The position numbers and the translations under genes are program-made. Below, in pieces: positions 17,293 to 26,406 of a DNA stretch of 64,000 bases. Below the pieces are notes generated by a model that saw nothing but the letters and a program-made list of their open reading frames with translations, did not search any database and had not been told where the DNA came from. The stretch is taken from contig NZ_SWFP01000013.1 in NCBI RefSeq assembly GCF_005869225.1, positions 92,732 to 156,731 of the forward strand, written 5' to 3'. The stretch is from Dyadobacter bucti. Its GTDB lineage: Bacteria > Bacteroidota > Bacteroidia > Cytophagales > Spirosomataceae. Positions within the stretch are counted from its first letter, which is position 1. Every line of letters starts with the position of its first letter.

Positions 17293-18402
17293 TCAGTCCA
17301 GATGGAATTCGTATTGGTCAAAAGACTCGGTACGCCAGGCCAGGTGCCTGGTAGCAGGTGAAATGGCAAACAATGGGGAGAATGTCCTGACCTTCACAGT
17401 TTTTTGATCCGGTAAAAATTCAAGTATCCTGATCCAGCCGTCGCCTCCGTTGCCTTTCCAGTTGCCGCCCTCGTTCTGCGCATTGAATAGCATTTGATTG
17501 ACAGTTTTCCCGCCAGCATTTTTGTCGGTACGAAAACCGACATGGCCAGCATGACTAGGCTGATCGATCACATGGCCGCAAACCACCATTTTGATATTGG
17601 AAGCAGGCTGAACCAGTTGTTCGAAAATCTCTCTCCCTAGCGTGGCATCTGTGAACCCGGGCGGATAATCCTCTTTCACAATGTGTTCGTTATGCCGCAC
17701 CGTAGATCGCATGTAGCTGTGCGTGAGCACCATGCCTGTATGGTTTTTGTATTCCGGTCGTGCTGCCACTTCTTTGGCCCACGCTAGGGTATTTTTACGC
17801 GGCGCAAATTCCAGTGAAAACACCAGCATCGGCTGACCAAACGGCGGTTTCAACTCATAACAAGCATTTTCCAGCGTTTTTACGCCCTCTCCATTCGGGG
17901 CCATTTCAACCAGTATATTCTTGTTCAACGGGTTTTTCCCGGGTGGAAAATAGCTGTTAAACTGAGAATATCGGTTTTCGGTAGCACTGGTGCCATAGTC
18001 GTGGTTTCCGGTACAAAGAATATAGGGCACCTTGCCATCGAGTTTCCCGAAAGCATTGGCCACACATTGCCATTGAGAAGTACTGAGCTGGTCTCCGTTT
18101 TCTTTGGGCAGCTCAGTGATATAATTTTGCTCCACCAGATCACCTGTACACAGTACCATACCTATGTTCAGTTTCTGCAGGTTATCATCGATCCAGGTGA
18201 CCATCAGGTCCAGCAGTGGCTGGTTTCGTTTAAACTTGGTGTAGCCCTGCGGATCGGGCACAATGATGACCGACCAGGAATTTTTGTCGCTCAATGCCGG
18301 CGCAACATATTGTTGCGCCGTGGCTGTAAGCGCAAAAAAGGTAAAAATAAGCGTCCACCAGATGCCGGAACGATATCGGGGCTTGGAATGTAAAGTAATC
18401 AT
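17293..18402 (-). CDS. Secreted calcineurin-like metallophosphoesterase
   Basis: 369 aa with a signal peptide (IWWTLIFTFFALTATAQQ). Dimetal phosphoesterase motifs: VPDPQGYT (first Asp; the usual His two residues later is replaced by Gln, as in a group of PDTQ-type relatives), CTGDLVEQN (GDxxxxN region), CTGNHDYG (GNHD), LTHSYM and VVCGHVID (GH). The predicted role is hydrolysis of an extracellular phosphate ester. It lies in the SusCD locus 95 nt after the lipoprotein gene, with a strong hairpin in that gap. Specificity is not predictable from sequence. Confidence 0.87.
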   Translation of the reverse strand: MITLHSKPRYRSGIWWTLIFTFFALTATAQQYVAPALSDKNSWSVIIVPDPQGYTKFKRNQPLLDLMVTWIDDNLQKLNIGMVLCTGDLVEQNYITELPKENGDQLSTSQWQCVANAFGKLDGKVPYILCTGNHDYGTSATENRYSQFNSYFPPGKNPLNKNILVEMAPNGEGVKTLENACYELKPPFGQPMLVFSLEFAPRKNTLAWAKEVAARPEYKNHTGMVLTHSYMRSTVRHNEHIVKEDYPPGFTDATLGREIFEQLVQPASNIKMVVCGHVIDQPSHAGHVGFRTDKNAGGKTVNQMLFNAQNEGGNWKGNGGDGWIRILEFLPDQKTVKVRTFSPLFAISPATRHLAWRTESFDQYEFHLD

Positions 18403-18437
18403 TATGAATGACTTAGGCTATTATCGGTCGGCTTTTG

Positions 18438-18483
18438 GCGGTCGGCTATCGGCAGTCGAAGCAGACTGCTGACGGCCGACCGC
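18438..18483. repeat. Long hairpin between lipoprotein and phosphoesterase genes
   Basis: GCGGTCGGC (18438-18446) pairs with GCCGACCGC (18475-18483), and GCAGTC (18452-18457) pairs with GACTGC (18464-18469). A 5-nt internal segment pairs partly, and the loop is 6 nt. The element is GC-rich and has related CGGTCGGC/GGCCGAC words just outside it. There is no T-run, so it is more likely an mRNA-stabilising or interspersed element than a terminator. It lies in the 95-nt gap inside the SusCD operon. Confidence 0.6.
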
Positions 18484-18497
18484 TGCTGGCCGACAGC

Positions 18498-19898
18498 CTA
18501 CTTATTGTATTTCATTTTATAAACCATTACCCCTGAAGTCGAGGCTGCGTTGGTGGCCATGGTTGCGTAGAAATATACCTCGTTACCCCTTACATCAGCA
18601 ACAATGTCGCCGGAGCGGTTGTAGTTGGTACCGCCGTAAGCCTCGGATTCAAAGAGCATAAAATCCGAATAGCCTGCACCGCCGGGCACGAGATTGAATC
18701 TGGAAGGATCGTTTGTTTCAAAAACTTTCAGATGTGTGGCGTCCCAGGCATAATATCCCTGGGTTAGCATGGCGGTAAATTCCTCTCCCTGCACCTTGAA
18801 AGTGTTGAAGCCCAGAATTTTGTAATAATGGTTTCTTGTAGCCATGGCCGTTACTTCCATATCCGGGGTGAACGATACAAACCGGCTTCCCTGGGTGAGG
18901 TTCGGATCGGAGGTGTTATAATTGCAGTAAGTGAAATAATGATCCGACAATGGATCCAGTGACTTGCGCTGAACGGCGGCAAATGTCCAGGCCTCAGCTC
19001 CTGCGTACCGGATTATGGTAGGCTCATTTTTTAAAGCAACGCCGTCTTCAAACTCCCAGTAATGAATGCTGTTGTTTCCGTTGGTAGTGGCATAGATGAA
19101 AGCTTTGCCGCTTTTGAGATTACCGATCACGCTCACTTTTCGTCCCAGGTTCACAGGGCATCCCGCCGCCGCAGTGTAATTCAGGATTTGTTTCGGTACG
19201 CTGTCGATGTCATCGTAGTAATAAACCACGAACCCGGCCGAGTACACATTGTACCGGTTGACGATGAAGTGTCCGGCATCATCCGAATTGACCTGCATAC
19301 AAAATGTGGTGGGCGGGGCAATGGATTTGACGAGCTCGCCTGTGTTTTTATTCAAAACACGGATACCATCATCCACAGTGGTATTTCCACCGTTAAAATC
19401 GGCCACAAGCAAATAGTCCCCGGCAACTGCCAGCCCTGAAATGTTGGTACGTTTGATACCCAGCACATCGGATGTTTTAAACCACAGTTTGGAAAAAACG
19501 GTTTTGGGCAGGCTGGGGACAACCTTTACCACATACCTGGCAACCGCCCCGGCCCCATCGGTAACCCGGATGGTGAGCGGGGAGGAAAAATCCATCGTTC
19601 CGCCCAATGCAGGCTGAATAGTGCTGTTGTGATCCAGGCTGGCGTAAGGCTTCAGGCTTTTCAGGTCCAGCGGGCTCTCTTCCGTTGACGGTACATTGAT
19701 ATAAATTGTATCGCCGTCGGCATAAGGCCCTGCGACCGTGGCGGGATACTCGGTAGCCTGGTTTGGAATGGCTATGGAGAAGTTCAGAAGCCCTTTTCTG
19801 GCGGTTACTCCTTTGTTGAGGTCCACCTGCTCGCAGGAGAGGAGGCAGAGGAGGCTGAGCATCCAGCAGCCCGCCTGATATATGTATGATCGTTTCAT
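18498..19898 (-). CDS. SusCD-associated surface lipoprotein (DUF5018/DUF4623-like)
   Basis: 466 aa. Lipoprotein signal MKRSYIYQAGCWMLSLLCLLSC with lipobox LLSC. The N-terminal part (about 35-130) looks like the Ig-like fold common in DUF5018-type proteins (FSIAIPNQATEYPATV, TIRVTDGAGAVARYVVKV). The remainder (about 140-466) is strand-rich with propeller-like repeats (AGDYLLVADFNGGN, GDIVADVRGNEVYFYATMA). It lies directly after susD (40 nt), the usual place for a surface glycan- or ligand-binding protein. I recognise the type but not a defined function; the DUF names are from memory and should be checked by a profile search. Confidence 0.72.
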   Translation of the reverse strand: MKRSYIYQAGCWMLSLLCLLSCEQVDLNKGVTARKGLLNFSIAIPNQATEYPATVAGPYADGDTIYINVPSTEESPLDLKSLKPYASLDHNSTIQPALGGTMDFSSPLTIRVTDGAGAVARYVVKVVPSLPKTVFSKLWFKTSDVLGIKRTNISGLAVAGDYLLVADFNGGNTTVDDGIRVLNKNTGELVKSIAPPTTFCMQVNSDDAGHFIVNRYNVYSAGFVVYYYDDIDSVPKQILNYTAAAGCPVNLGRKVSVIGNLKSGKAFIYATTNGNNSIHYWEFEDGVALKNEPTIIRYAGAEAWTFAAVQRKSLDPLSDHYFTYCNYNTSDPNLTQGSRFVSFTPDMEVTAMATRNHYYKILGFNTFKVQGEEFTAMLTQGYYAWDATHLKVFETNDPSRFNLVPGGAGYSDFMLFESEAYGGTNYNRSGDIVADVRGNEVYFYATMATNAASTSGVMVYKMKYNK

Positions 19899-19938
19899 TT
19901 ATTTTTCTTTTGGGATAAAAAATAATGCGGTGCCTGTG

Positions 19939-21534
19939 TTATTTCCACTCGTCGAATTGTTCGATAAGCGCATTTCGCTGCAATTCGGTGGAAGGGATCG
20001 GAAAACGATTGTATTTGGGCAGATAAACCCGTTTTTTACCATTGTCCGCATCTACCTCACGGTAAGTGAAAGTGCCTCCGGTGCCAGGAACCGGTACGCG
20101 GCCGGTCAGGTTTGTGCCGTTCAGGACGGTTCTGGCAAGGTCCCATCTTCGCAGGTCCCAGTAGCGGTGACCCTCAAAAGCCAGCTCTATCATACGTTCG
20201 TGGCGCAGGAGTTTCATAAAATCCTCCTTGCTTCCGGCCAGTACATTTTCTGCAAAACCTGCTCTTTTACGCACTTTGTTCAATGCTTCCAGTGCCCCCG
20301 CCAAATTACCCTGTTCGGCCATTGCTTCCGCTTTGATCAGAAGAACTTCGGCATAGCGCATAAAGTAAAATGTGAATTCACCCGGCTGAAAACCTTCGTC
20401 CTGCGTTTTTACGGAACCATCGAAAAATTTGCGCAGATAATAGCCTGTGCTCGTGGTGCCGCCTCCAATGGCATAACCGTCTACCGCGCCTTCGTTGGTA
20501 GCGATGGTACGGCCTTTCCAGGAAGCGCCATGATACAATATGGAGGCATAGAACCTCTTTTCACGGCCTTCATACGGTCTCGCAGCTTTGGCGGTGTCCG
20601 ACCAGCTGAAATTGGTGCCGTCGGCCATCTGATAGGCTGATACCAAGTTTTCGGTGGGGCTTACCTGTGCGTAACCTTTGTCGCCGGGAGGGCAAAAGAA
20701 ATAATCGAAAGAGTAACCGAAATTGGGGGACGAATAGCCGAATTCCAGGATGCTTTCCTTGTTTTCAAGATGTTGTGCACGTTTCATCTGAAACAGTTTT
20801 TCATAGTCCGGATAAAGATCGTAAATGCCGAGACCTTCCAGTTCAGTGATGGCATCGGTAGCCGCTGACCAGCGTTTTGCATAAAGCATTGTTCTCGCCT
20901 TAAAGCCAAGCGCAGCTCCTTTGGTGAGCTTTCCCGTTTTGGTGGAAGGTACAGTTACCGGTAAGTTGGCCGCAGCGAAATCAAGATCGGCTGCAATGAA
21001 ATTCCATACTTCTTCGGGTTCGTTGCGGGTACGCTGGGAGCCGTCGGGCAGCCTGTCGAAAATGATAATGCTTGCTCCATACCTTTTTGCCAATTCCAAA
21101 TTGACATAAGCCCTGAAAAACCGAACTTCTGCTTCTGCCTGTAATTTGACCTCTTCGGACAATTTTCCGCCATTGGTTTGCATACCGTCCAGAAACTCAT
21201 TGCAGTTACGGATCCAGGTATAGCCCCAGTCCCAGTTGCCTAGCGGATTTTCTCCGGGGGTGATGAAAGACGAGCCGAGGGTAAACAGGTTGGAACTCTC
21301 GGAAGGCGTATTTTTCTTCAGAATATCAGCGAATGCGTCCTGATTGATATGGGAAGTATAATAAGTCTGGCCGATCAGCGGGTAGAATTTGTTCAGCGAA
21401 AGTTCCAGGTTGGCTTCGCTGGACCATGCTACTTCTTCACCATAAACATCGGTCAGCTCGGGGTCAATGCTGCAACCCGACAGCACTGCGATGCAGCAGG
21501 CTATCAGTATGTTAAATTTATTAATCAGTTTCAT
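19939..21534 (-). CDS. SusD/RagB-family ligand-binding lipoprotein
   Basis: 531 aa. Lipobox LSGC after MKLINKFNILIACCIAVLSGC. Features of SusD: an N-terminal TPR-like helical part (NEFLDGMQTNGGKLSEEVKL, AEVRFFRAYVNLELAKRYG) and the C-terminal RagB part with YAEVLLIKAEAMAEQG, LNKVRKRAG and LAFEGHRYWDLRRWDLA. It forms the lid on the SusC transporter and captures the ligand at the surface. It lies 21 nt after susC in the same operon. Confidence 0.95.
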   Translation of the reverse strand: MKLINKFNILIACCIAVLSGCSIDPELTDVYGEEVAWSSEANLELSLNKFYPLIGQTYYTSHINQDAFADILKKNTPSESSNLFTLGSSFITPGENPLGNWDWGYTWIRNCNEFLDGMQTNGGKLSEEVKLQAEAEVRFFRAYVNLELAKRYGASIIIFDRLPDGSQRTRNEPEEVWNFIAADLDFAAANLPVTVPSTKTGKLTKGAALGFKARTMLYAKRWSAATDAITELEGLGIYDLYPDYEKLFQMKRAQHLENKESILEFGYSSPNFGYSFDYFFCPPGDKGYAQVSPTENLVSAYQMADGTNFSWSDTAKAARPYEGREKRFYASILYHGASWKGRTIATNEGAVDGYAIGGGTTSTGYYLRKFFDGSVKTQDEGFQPGEFTFYFMRYAEVLLIKAEAMAEQGNLAGALEALNKVRKRAGFAENVLAGSKEDFMKLLRHERMIELAFEGHRYWDLRRWDLARTVLNGTNLTGRVPVPGTGGTFTYREVDADNGKKRVYLPKYNRFPIPSTELQRNALIEQFDEWK

Positions 21535-21555
21535 GATTTTGAAAAGTTGTAATGC

Positions 21556-24500
21556 TTAGAATGACAAACTCAGACCTGCTTCCAGCAGCTTTTGCTGGGG
21601 ATAGTAACCCTGGTTAACGTCAGGCATTTCGGGATCCAGGTAATCCAGTCCGCTCAGTGTGAACAGGTTACTGCCGGAGACATGCACACGAAGGTTTTCA
21701 ATTTTGAGCTTGCGGGTGATGCTGGCAGGCAGCGTGTAGCCGATCTGCGCGCTTTTCAGACGTACATAGGATGCGTCACGGATCCACCAGGACGAGAATT
21801 TGCCGCCGCTCTGGGCTGAGATGGTGCTCAGGCGGGGATATTTTGCATTGGTATTTTCGGGCGTCCAGGCACCCTCTGCCAGATATTTAGGAGCATTTCC
21901 GTCCTGATAAAATGCCATGGTGTAAAATGTATTGTCATATACGCCACTCGATGAGTACAGCCCTGAAAGTGCCACATCGGCCATTGCAGCGCCCTGGAAG
22001 AACAGGTTGAAGTCAAGCGCCTTGTAGCCGCCGCCGACATTCAGACCGAACATCATTTCTGGCGTGCTGCTGCGTCCGATCACTGTCCAGTCCTGGTCCC
22101 AGGTTATTTTCCCGTCTCCGTTGAGGTCTTTCAGCTTTACTTCTCCTACGCGTGAAGGGCCGAAAAGGGCACTGTTCGCGATTTCTTCTTCGCTCTGGAA
22201 AAGCCCGTCTGCCACAAATCCGTATTTCATGCCGATCTGACGGCCCGTACGTCTGAGGTAGTCAGGAACATTGGCGTTTTCGGTGGTTTCGATCACCCGG
22301 TTACGCGCCCAGGAAACATTTCCGCGGACATTGTAATAAAAATCGCCGAGGCTCTTGCGGTGGGTAAGGATCAATTCAAAACCGCGGTTATCGACAATTC
22401 CGGAGTTAACTTTTGCCGGAAAATATCCGCCCATTGAAGGAGGCATCAGGCCACCCTGGTCTTGCAGGATATCTTTGGTAACATTGTAAAAAGCATCTGC
22501 TTCCAGTCCGAGCAGCCCGTTCCAGAGCGTACTTTCAAAACCGACATTGTAGGTAGTGGTCGTTTCCCATTTGATATTTGCGTTGGGAACGCCTTTCACA
22601 TTCAGTGAACGTACCAGTTTGTCACCGATCATCGCCACGGGATTGGCGCCCATTTCCATCGTCCGTAAATAGGCGTAGTCACCCACGGCATCATTACCGA
22701 GGCGCCCCGACGAAGCGCGGATTTTAAGGTCATTGACGAAGTTTACGTTTTGCTTGAAGAAGTCTTCATCCGAAATCCGCCAGCCCAGTGCTACCGCAGG
22801 GAAAAGCCCCCATCTGTTTTTGGAGGGCAGGCGGGTAGATCCGTCGTATCTTCCCGTAAATTCCATCAGGTATTTTCCTTTGTAATCATACGTCAGCCTG
22901 GAAACGTAACCCGCGCGGTGAAACATGGAATGTCCGCCTTTCACGAGATCGTTGATTACTTCTTCTCCATAATTCAGGTCCATGATATCGGTGATCGGGA
23001 AACCGCGGCGGCCGCCGGAAAGGGAGCTGCCCGTGTTGCGGATGTACTCATAGAGGAACATGCCGCCTACCTTATGCGGACCAAATGTGCGGCTGTAGTT
23101 AATTGACGGCTGAATGGTCGTCTGCCAGGAATCTGCAAACCACTGGTTAATGGTTGCATTGCCGGTCAGCGCATGTCTTGCGTATGTTTCGGTAAAGTTG
23201 CGAGTGGCGTTATTGTAAACGGATAGCATGTAAGGCAAAAGGCCGGATTTCCGCATGCTGTAACCTTTGTCCATGGCTCCGTTCACTTTCAGGAACAGGC
23301 CCTCCACGCCAGGCACGTCGTAGCTCAGCGATGCATTTCCCTGGAGGCTGGTGGCCTTGGTATCCTGCTTTCCTGACAGGTCCCTTGCTGCCAGCGGGTT
23401 CTGGTTTCCGTTGCTGGCATTGAAGCTCCCTATCGGCATGCCGGCTGCGTTTGTAGCGGGCAGAAACGGATAGGACATCATGGCCTGGCTGAAAATGGAC
23501 GCATACGAATTGCCGAGCCCGGCCCCAAGCCCCGGCTGATTGGTGGTCTCATCGCGAACGGCTATGCCAAAAGAAGCCTTGAAACGGTCGGAAACCTGCG
23601 CGTCTATATTGGTTCGGAAATTATACCGGTTGTTGCTCGTCCGGGCAATGATACCTTGCTGATTATACGATCCCAGCGACACAAAATATTTGAATTTATC
23701 GGAGCCTCCGTTCAGGGAAAGGTTATTGGTATAAACCGGCGCAGAACTCTTGAAAAGCATATCGAACCAGTCGGTATTGCTGAAAACACCTTCCGGGTCG
23801 CCGTTGGTGATGCGGTTCATTTCTTCGGGGGTAAAACGTCTTGCAGCTTCGGCAATACCATCCATTTCCTGCGCTTTATTATACCATTTTGCGTAACCCG
23901 GGCCGTCCAGAAATTCAGGAAAACGGGTGTTTGAGCTCAATGCAAGCGAGGAGTTGAAGGTAATGGTCGGTTTCTGAACGGTACCGCGTTTGGTGGTTAC
24001 CAAAATAACCCCGTTGGAAGCCCGTGCACCATATACCGCCGCAGACGCAGCGTCTTTTAACACTGTGATGGATTCAATTTCATCGGGATTGATAGAAGGA
24101 AAACCGCGTTCTATCCCGTCCACGATGATGAGAGGGGCAGTTCCGCTGAGGGTATTCATCCCCCGGACAAGCAGCGATGCACCGTCAGAGCCGGGTTGTC
24201 CGCTCGACTGCCTGGTAATTAATCCCGGTAACCGCCCTTGCAGCATCGAAGATAAATTGGCCGTCGGCGCGGTTTTCAGCTCTGCGGCGCTAACCTGTAC
24301 AACGGACGAAACAAGGGTTTGCTTCGTTGTAGCCCCGTACCCGAGCACGATCACATCACTCAGGGACTTGTTTTCCAGCTGGAGTATTATGTTGATCTGG
24401 TTGCTTTTCCTGACGGTCACTTCCTGGGTGATGTACCCGATGTAGGATATCACCAGTACATTTCCTTCGTCAGCCTGCAGGGAAAAGCTACCTTTTGCAT

Positions 24501-25011
24501 CGCTCGTGGTACCGAGGCCCTGGCTGTTTTTGATCAATATGGACGCGCCGACCAGCGGGTTGCCTTCCGCGTCTGAAATTTTGCCCGAAATCGGCAATAC
24601 CATGCTTGCAGCATTGGCTTCCGGTTTCAGCGCAGGCTTTACCTCCGGTTTTTTGCGGATCAGGATGGTCGATTTATCCACGGTATAATAAAGCGGCTGA
24701 CCTTCCAGGCACGCATCCAGTATGCTGGTCAAAGGTGCGTTCACTGCGTTGATCGTCACATTTTTTGCATTCTTAAGATCATCGGAGACATAAAGGATAT
24801 CCACACCTACCTGCTTTTTCAGGAGCCTGAATACCTCTTTAACCGAAGCATTTTTGACCTTAATGCTGGCATTTTGTCCGTAGACCGCTGCCGCTGTCAC
24901 TTCCAGGACCCCGCAAAGGATCATGACGACGCATAGTTTCATAATGAAAATTAATTTCACCCAGGCCGAAAGCGTTTTTCGGCGTCCGGGTAATAGCCTT
25001 TCTTTGTACAT
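21556..25011 (-). CDS. SusC/RagA-family TonB-linked transporter with STN domain
   Basis: 1151 aa. A long basic N-terminus and signal segment (MKLCVVMILCGVLEVTAAAVYG) is followed by an STN domain (about 48-120; IKVKNASVKEVFRLLKKQ), a CarboxypepD_reg-like domain (about 140-215), a TonB box (DVIVLGYG), a plug (about 225-345; LLVRGMNTLSGTAPLIIVDG, LKDAASAAVYGARASNGVILVTTKRG) and a barrel ending LSLSF. The STN domain means the transporter also signals to the FecR/ECF sigma pair encoded upstream. ATG at 25011 is used; 24942 is an internal alternative that keeps the signal. Confidence 0.95.
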   Translation of the reverse strand: MYKERLLPGRRKTLSAWVKLIFIMKLCVVMILCGVLEVTAAAVYGQNASIKVKNASVKEVFRLLKKQVGVDILYVSDDLKNAKNVTINAVNAPLTSILDACLEGQPLYYTVDKSTILIRKKPEVKPALKPEANAASMVLPISGKISDAEGNPLVGASILIKNSQGLGTTSDAKGSFSLQADEGNVLVISYIGYITQEVTVRKSNQINIILQLENKSLSDVIVLGYGATTKQTLVSSVVQVSAAELKTAPTANLSSMLQGRLPGLITRQSSGQPGSDGASLLVRGMNTLSGTAPLIIVDGIERGFPSINPDEIESITVLKDAASAAVYGARASNGVILVTTKRGTVQKPTITFNSSLALSSNTRFPEFLDGPGYAKWYNKAQEMDGIAEAARRFTPEEMNRITNGDPEGVFSNTDWFDMLFKSSAPVYTNNLSLNGGSDKFKYFVSLGSYNQQGIIARTSNNRYNFRTNIDAQVSDRFKASFGIAVRDETTNQPGLGAGLGNSYASIFSQAMMSYPFLPATNAAGMPIGSFNASNGNQNPLAARDLSGKQDTKATSLQGNASLSYDVPGVEGLFLKVNGAMDKGYSMRKSGLLPYMLSVYNNATRNFTETYARHALTGNATINQWFADSWQTTIQPSINYSRTFGPHKVGGMFLYEYIRNTGSSLSGGRRGFPITDIMDLNYGEEVINDLVKGGHSMFHRAGYVSRLTYDYKGKYLMEFTGRYDGSTRLPSKNRWGLFPAVALGWRISDEDFFKQNVNFVNDLKIRASSGRLGNDAVGDYAYLRTMEMGANPVAMIGDKLVRSLNVKGVPNANIKWETTTTYNVGFESTLWNGLLGLEADAFYNVTKDILQDQGGLMPPSMGGYFPAKVNSGIVDNRGFELILTHRKSLGDFYYNVRGNVSWARNRVIETTENANVPDYLRRTGRQIGMKYGFVADGLFQSEEEIANSALFGPSRVGEVKLKDLNGDGKITWDQDWTVIGRSSTPEMMFGLNVGGGYKALDFNLFFQGAAMADVALSGLYSSSGVYDNTFYTMAFYQDGNAPKYLAEGAWTPENTNAKYPRLSTISAQSGGKFSSWWIRDASYVRLKSAQIGYTLPASITRKLKIENLRVHVSGSNLFTLSGLDYLDPEMPDVNQGYYPQQKLLEAGLSLSF

Positions 25012-25073
25012 TTGTTACAATAGGTTATCCTTGACTTGAAATTGTTCACTGCATTTTCGAATGGTGGCCTAGC

Positions 25074-25128
25074 ACAGCTTTCCCAAGCTGTCTCACCGGA
25101 AGTGTTCCTAGCACTTTCGGTTTTTTTT
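25074..25128. promoter_or_regulatory. Paired hairpins in the fecR-susC gap
   Basis: Two stem-loops lie in the 137-nt gap. ACAGCTT-TCCC-AAGCTGT is at 25074-25091. ACCGGAAGTG (25095-25104) pairs with CACTTTCGGT (25112-25121, one G-T pair) around a 7-nt loop and is followed by eight Ts on the plus strand. The word CCTAGCAC occurs in both. In the minus-strand operon the T-run precedes the stem, so this is not a normal terminator for fecR. It could stabilise the susC transcript, attenuate readthrough, or stop an antisense transcript. Confidence 0.45.
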
Positions 25129-25148
25129 CGGCCCTGTGGGAGGGAGCG

Positions 25149-26300
25149 TTATTTCATGATGGTTATTTTTTTGCCTTGTTGTTTAAAGTGAATATTACTT
25201 AACTGTTCCAAATAGCTCAGTAATCCATCCAGTCCCTTGGACTTGGAAAATGTGCCTCCAAACCGCTGTTGAGGCATTGTTCCCTGATATTCCACTTCCA
25301 CATCGTACCAGCGCGCCACCATTTTCATAACCGACTGGAGATCCTGGTCCTCAAACACAAAATAACCGTCTTTCCACGCCAGAGCACTCTCAACGTCCAC
25401 TGCATATACGTCGATTGTTTCCGCCGCGCCGCTGACAGCCTGCTGACCGGGTTTCAGGGTTTTCGATTGATCATTGCGCGACACGATCACCGATCCCTCG
25501 GCCAGGGTGGTGGTCACCTGACGGTCGTCGCTGTATGCCGTCACGTTGAAATGCGTCCCGGTAACTTTTACTTCTGTTCCGTTCGAGCGCACTTTGAAAG
25601 GTCTTTGCTTGTCGGGACTTACCTCGAAATAAGCCTCGCCGCTTAGCTCGATGAGTCTTTCTGCACCGGAATTTCCGGCAGGGTAGGTCATGGTCGTAGC
25701 GGAGTTCAGCCAGGCTCTGGTACCATCGGGCAGTGTGACCTGGAAAGTGCCCCCGCGGGGTACGGAAAGTGTGTTTCTTGCAGCAGGATTTCCAGTTATG
25801 TCGTCTGTTTTACCAGTATTTTCATACTGAAGAGCTCCATCCTGCCTTTTCACAACACGTACCGGACCGTCGCTGGCCAGCAGTCCGTCGGTGGCACCGT
25901 CGACAAGTACTTCCGAGCCGTCGCTGAGCGTAAGCATCGCCTGATTGCTTCCCGGTGCGACCGCAACCTGCTGATATTCTTTGGGTGTATGTTGATTTTT
26001 ATCTGAAAAATAGAAGTACCAGCCTGCAAACAGCATGATCATGACCGAAGCTGCCACACCGATATAAGGCCATAACCGGACAGGCCGGTGTTCCGGGGTC
26101 CTCATTCCGGCGTGTATGTTTTGCAGCATATTGGCCCGGAGATTTTCCTTCTGTGCGCCGCTTTCCCAATTCCAATCCGTGCCGGCGGAGGTGATATCAA
26201 ACCATAGTTCAACCGATTCTTTCTCCTCTTCGGTACAGTTACCTTCACGGTAGCGCTTCAAAAGGTCTTTTAATGCTGCTTCATCCATTTGTTTTTTCAC
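25149..26300 (-). CDS. FecR-family anti-sigma factor
   Basis: 383 aa. The cytoplasmic N-terminal segment binds sigma (about 1-70; LLKRYREGNCTEEEKESVELWF). One membrane helix follows (about 76-97; LWPYIGVAASVMIMLFAGWYFYF), then the periplasmic FecR domain (about 165-270; LSVPRGGTFQVTLPDGTRAWLNS, GEAYFEVSPDKQRPFKV, VTGTHFNVTAY) and a C-terminal DUF4974 domain (DQDLQSVMKMVARWYDVEVEY). It receives the signal from the STN domain of SusC and releases the ECF sigma factor encoded 106 nt upstream. Confidence 0.95.
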   Translation of the reverse strand: MKKQMDEAALKDLLKRYREGNCTEEEKESVELWFDITSAGTDWNWESGAQKENLRANMLQNIHAGMRTPEHRPVRLWPYIGVAASVMIMLFAGWYFYFSDKNQHTPKEYQQVAVAPGSNQAMLTLSDGSEVLVDGATDGLLASDGPVRVVKRQDGALQYENTGKTDDITGNPAARNTLSVPRGGTFQVTLPDGTRAWLNSATTMTYPAGNSGAERLIELSGEAYFEVSPDKQRPFKVRSNGTEVKVTGTHFNVTAYSDDRQVTTTLAEGSVIVSRNDQSKTLKPGQQAVSGAAETIDVYAVDVESALAWKDGYFVFEDQDLQSVMKMVARWYDVEVEYQGTMPQQRFGGTFSKSKGLDGLLSYLEQLSNIHFKQQGKKITIMK

Positions 26301-26406
26301 TTTTTCCGCTTTCCGGGACGCGTGTTTGATGTCTCTTTGAGGTAAGAGTCAAAAACAATGGGCAGGTAGTATCCCACCTGAAAAAAAATTCAGTTTTTTC
26401 TGAGAA

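Noticed and set aside
25095..25128. Terminator for the fecR transcript
   Set aside because: The T-run is on the plus strand, upstream of the stem in the direction of the minus-strand operon, so it cannot work as a standard terminator for fecR.
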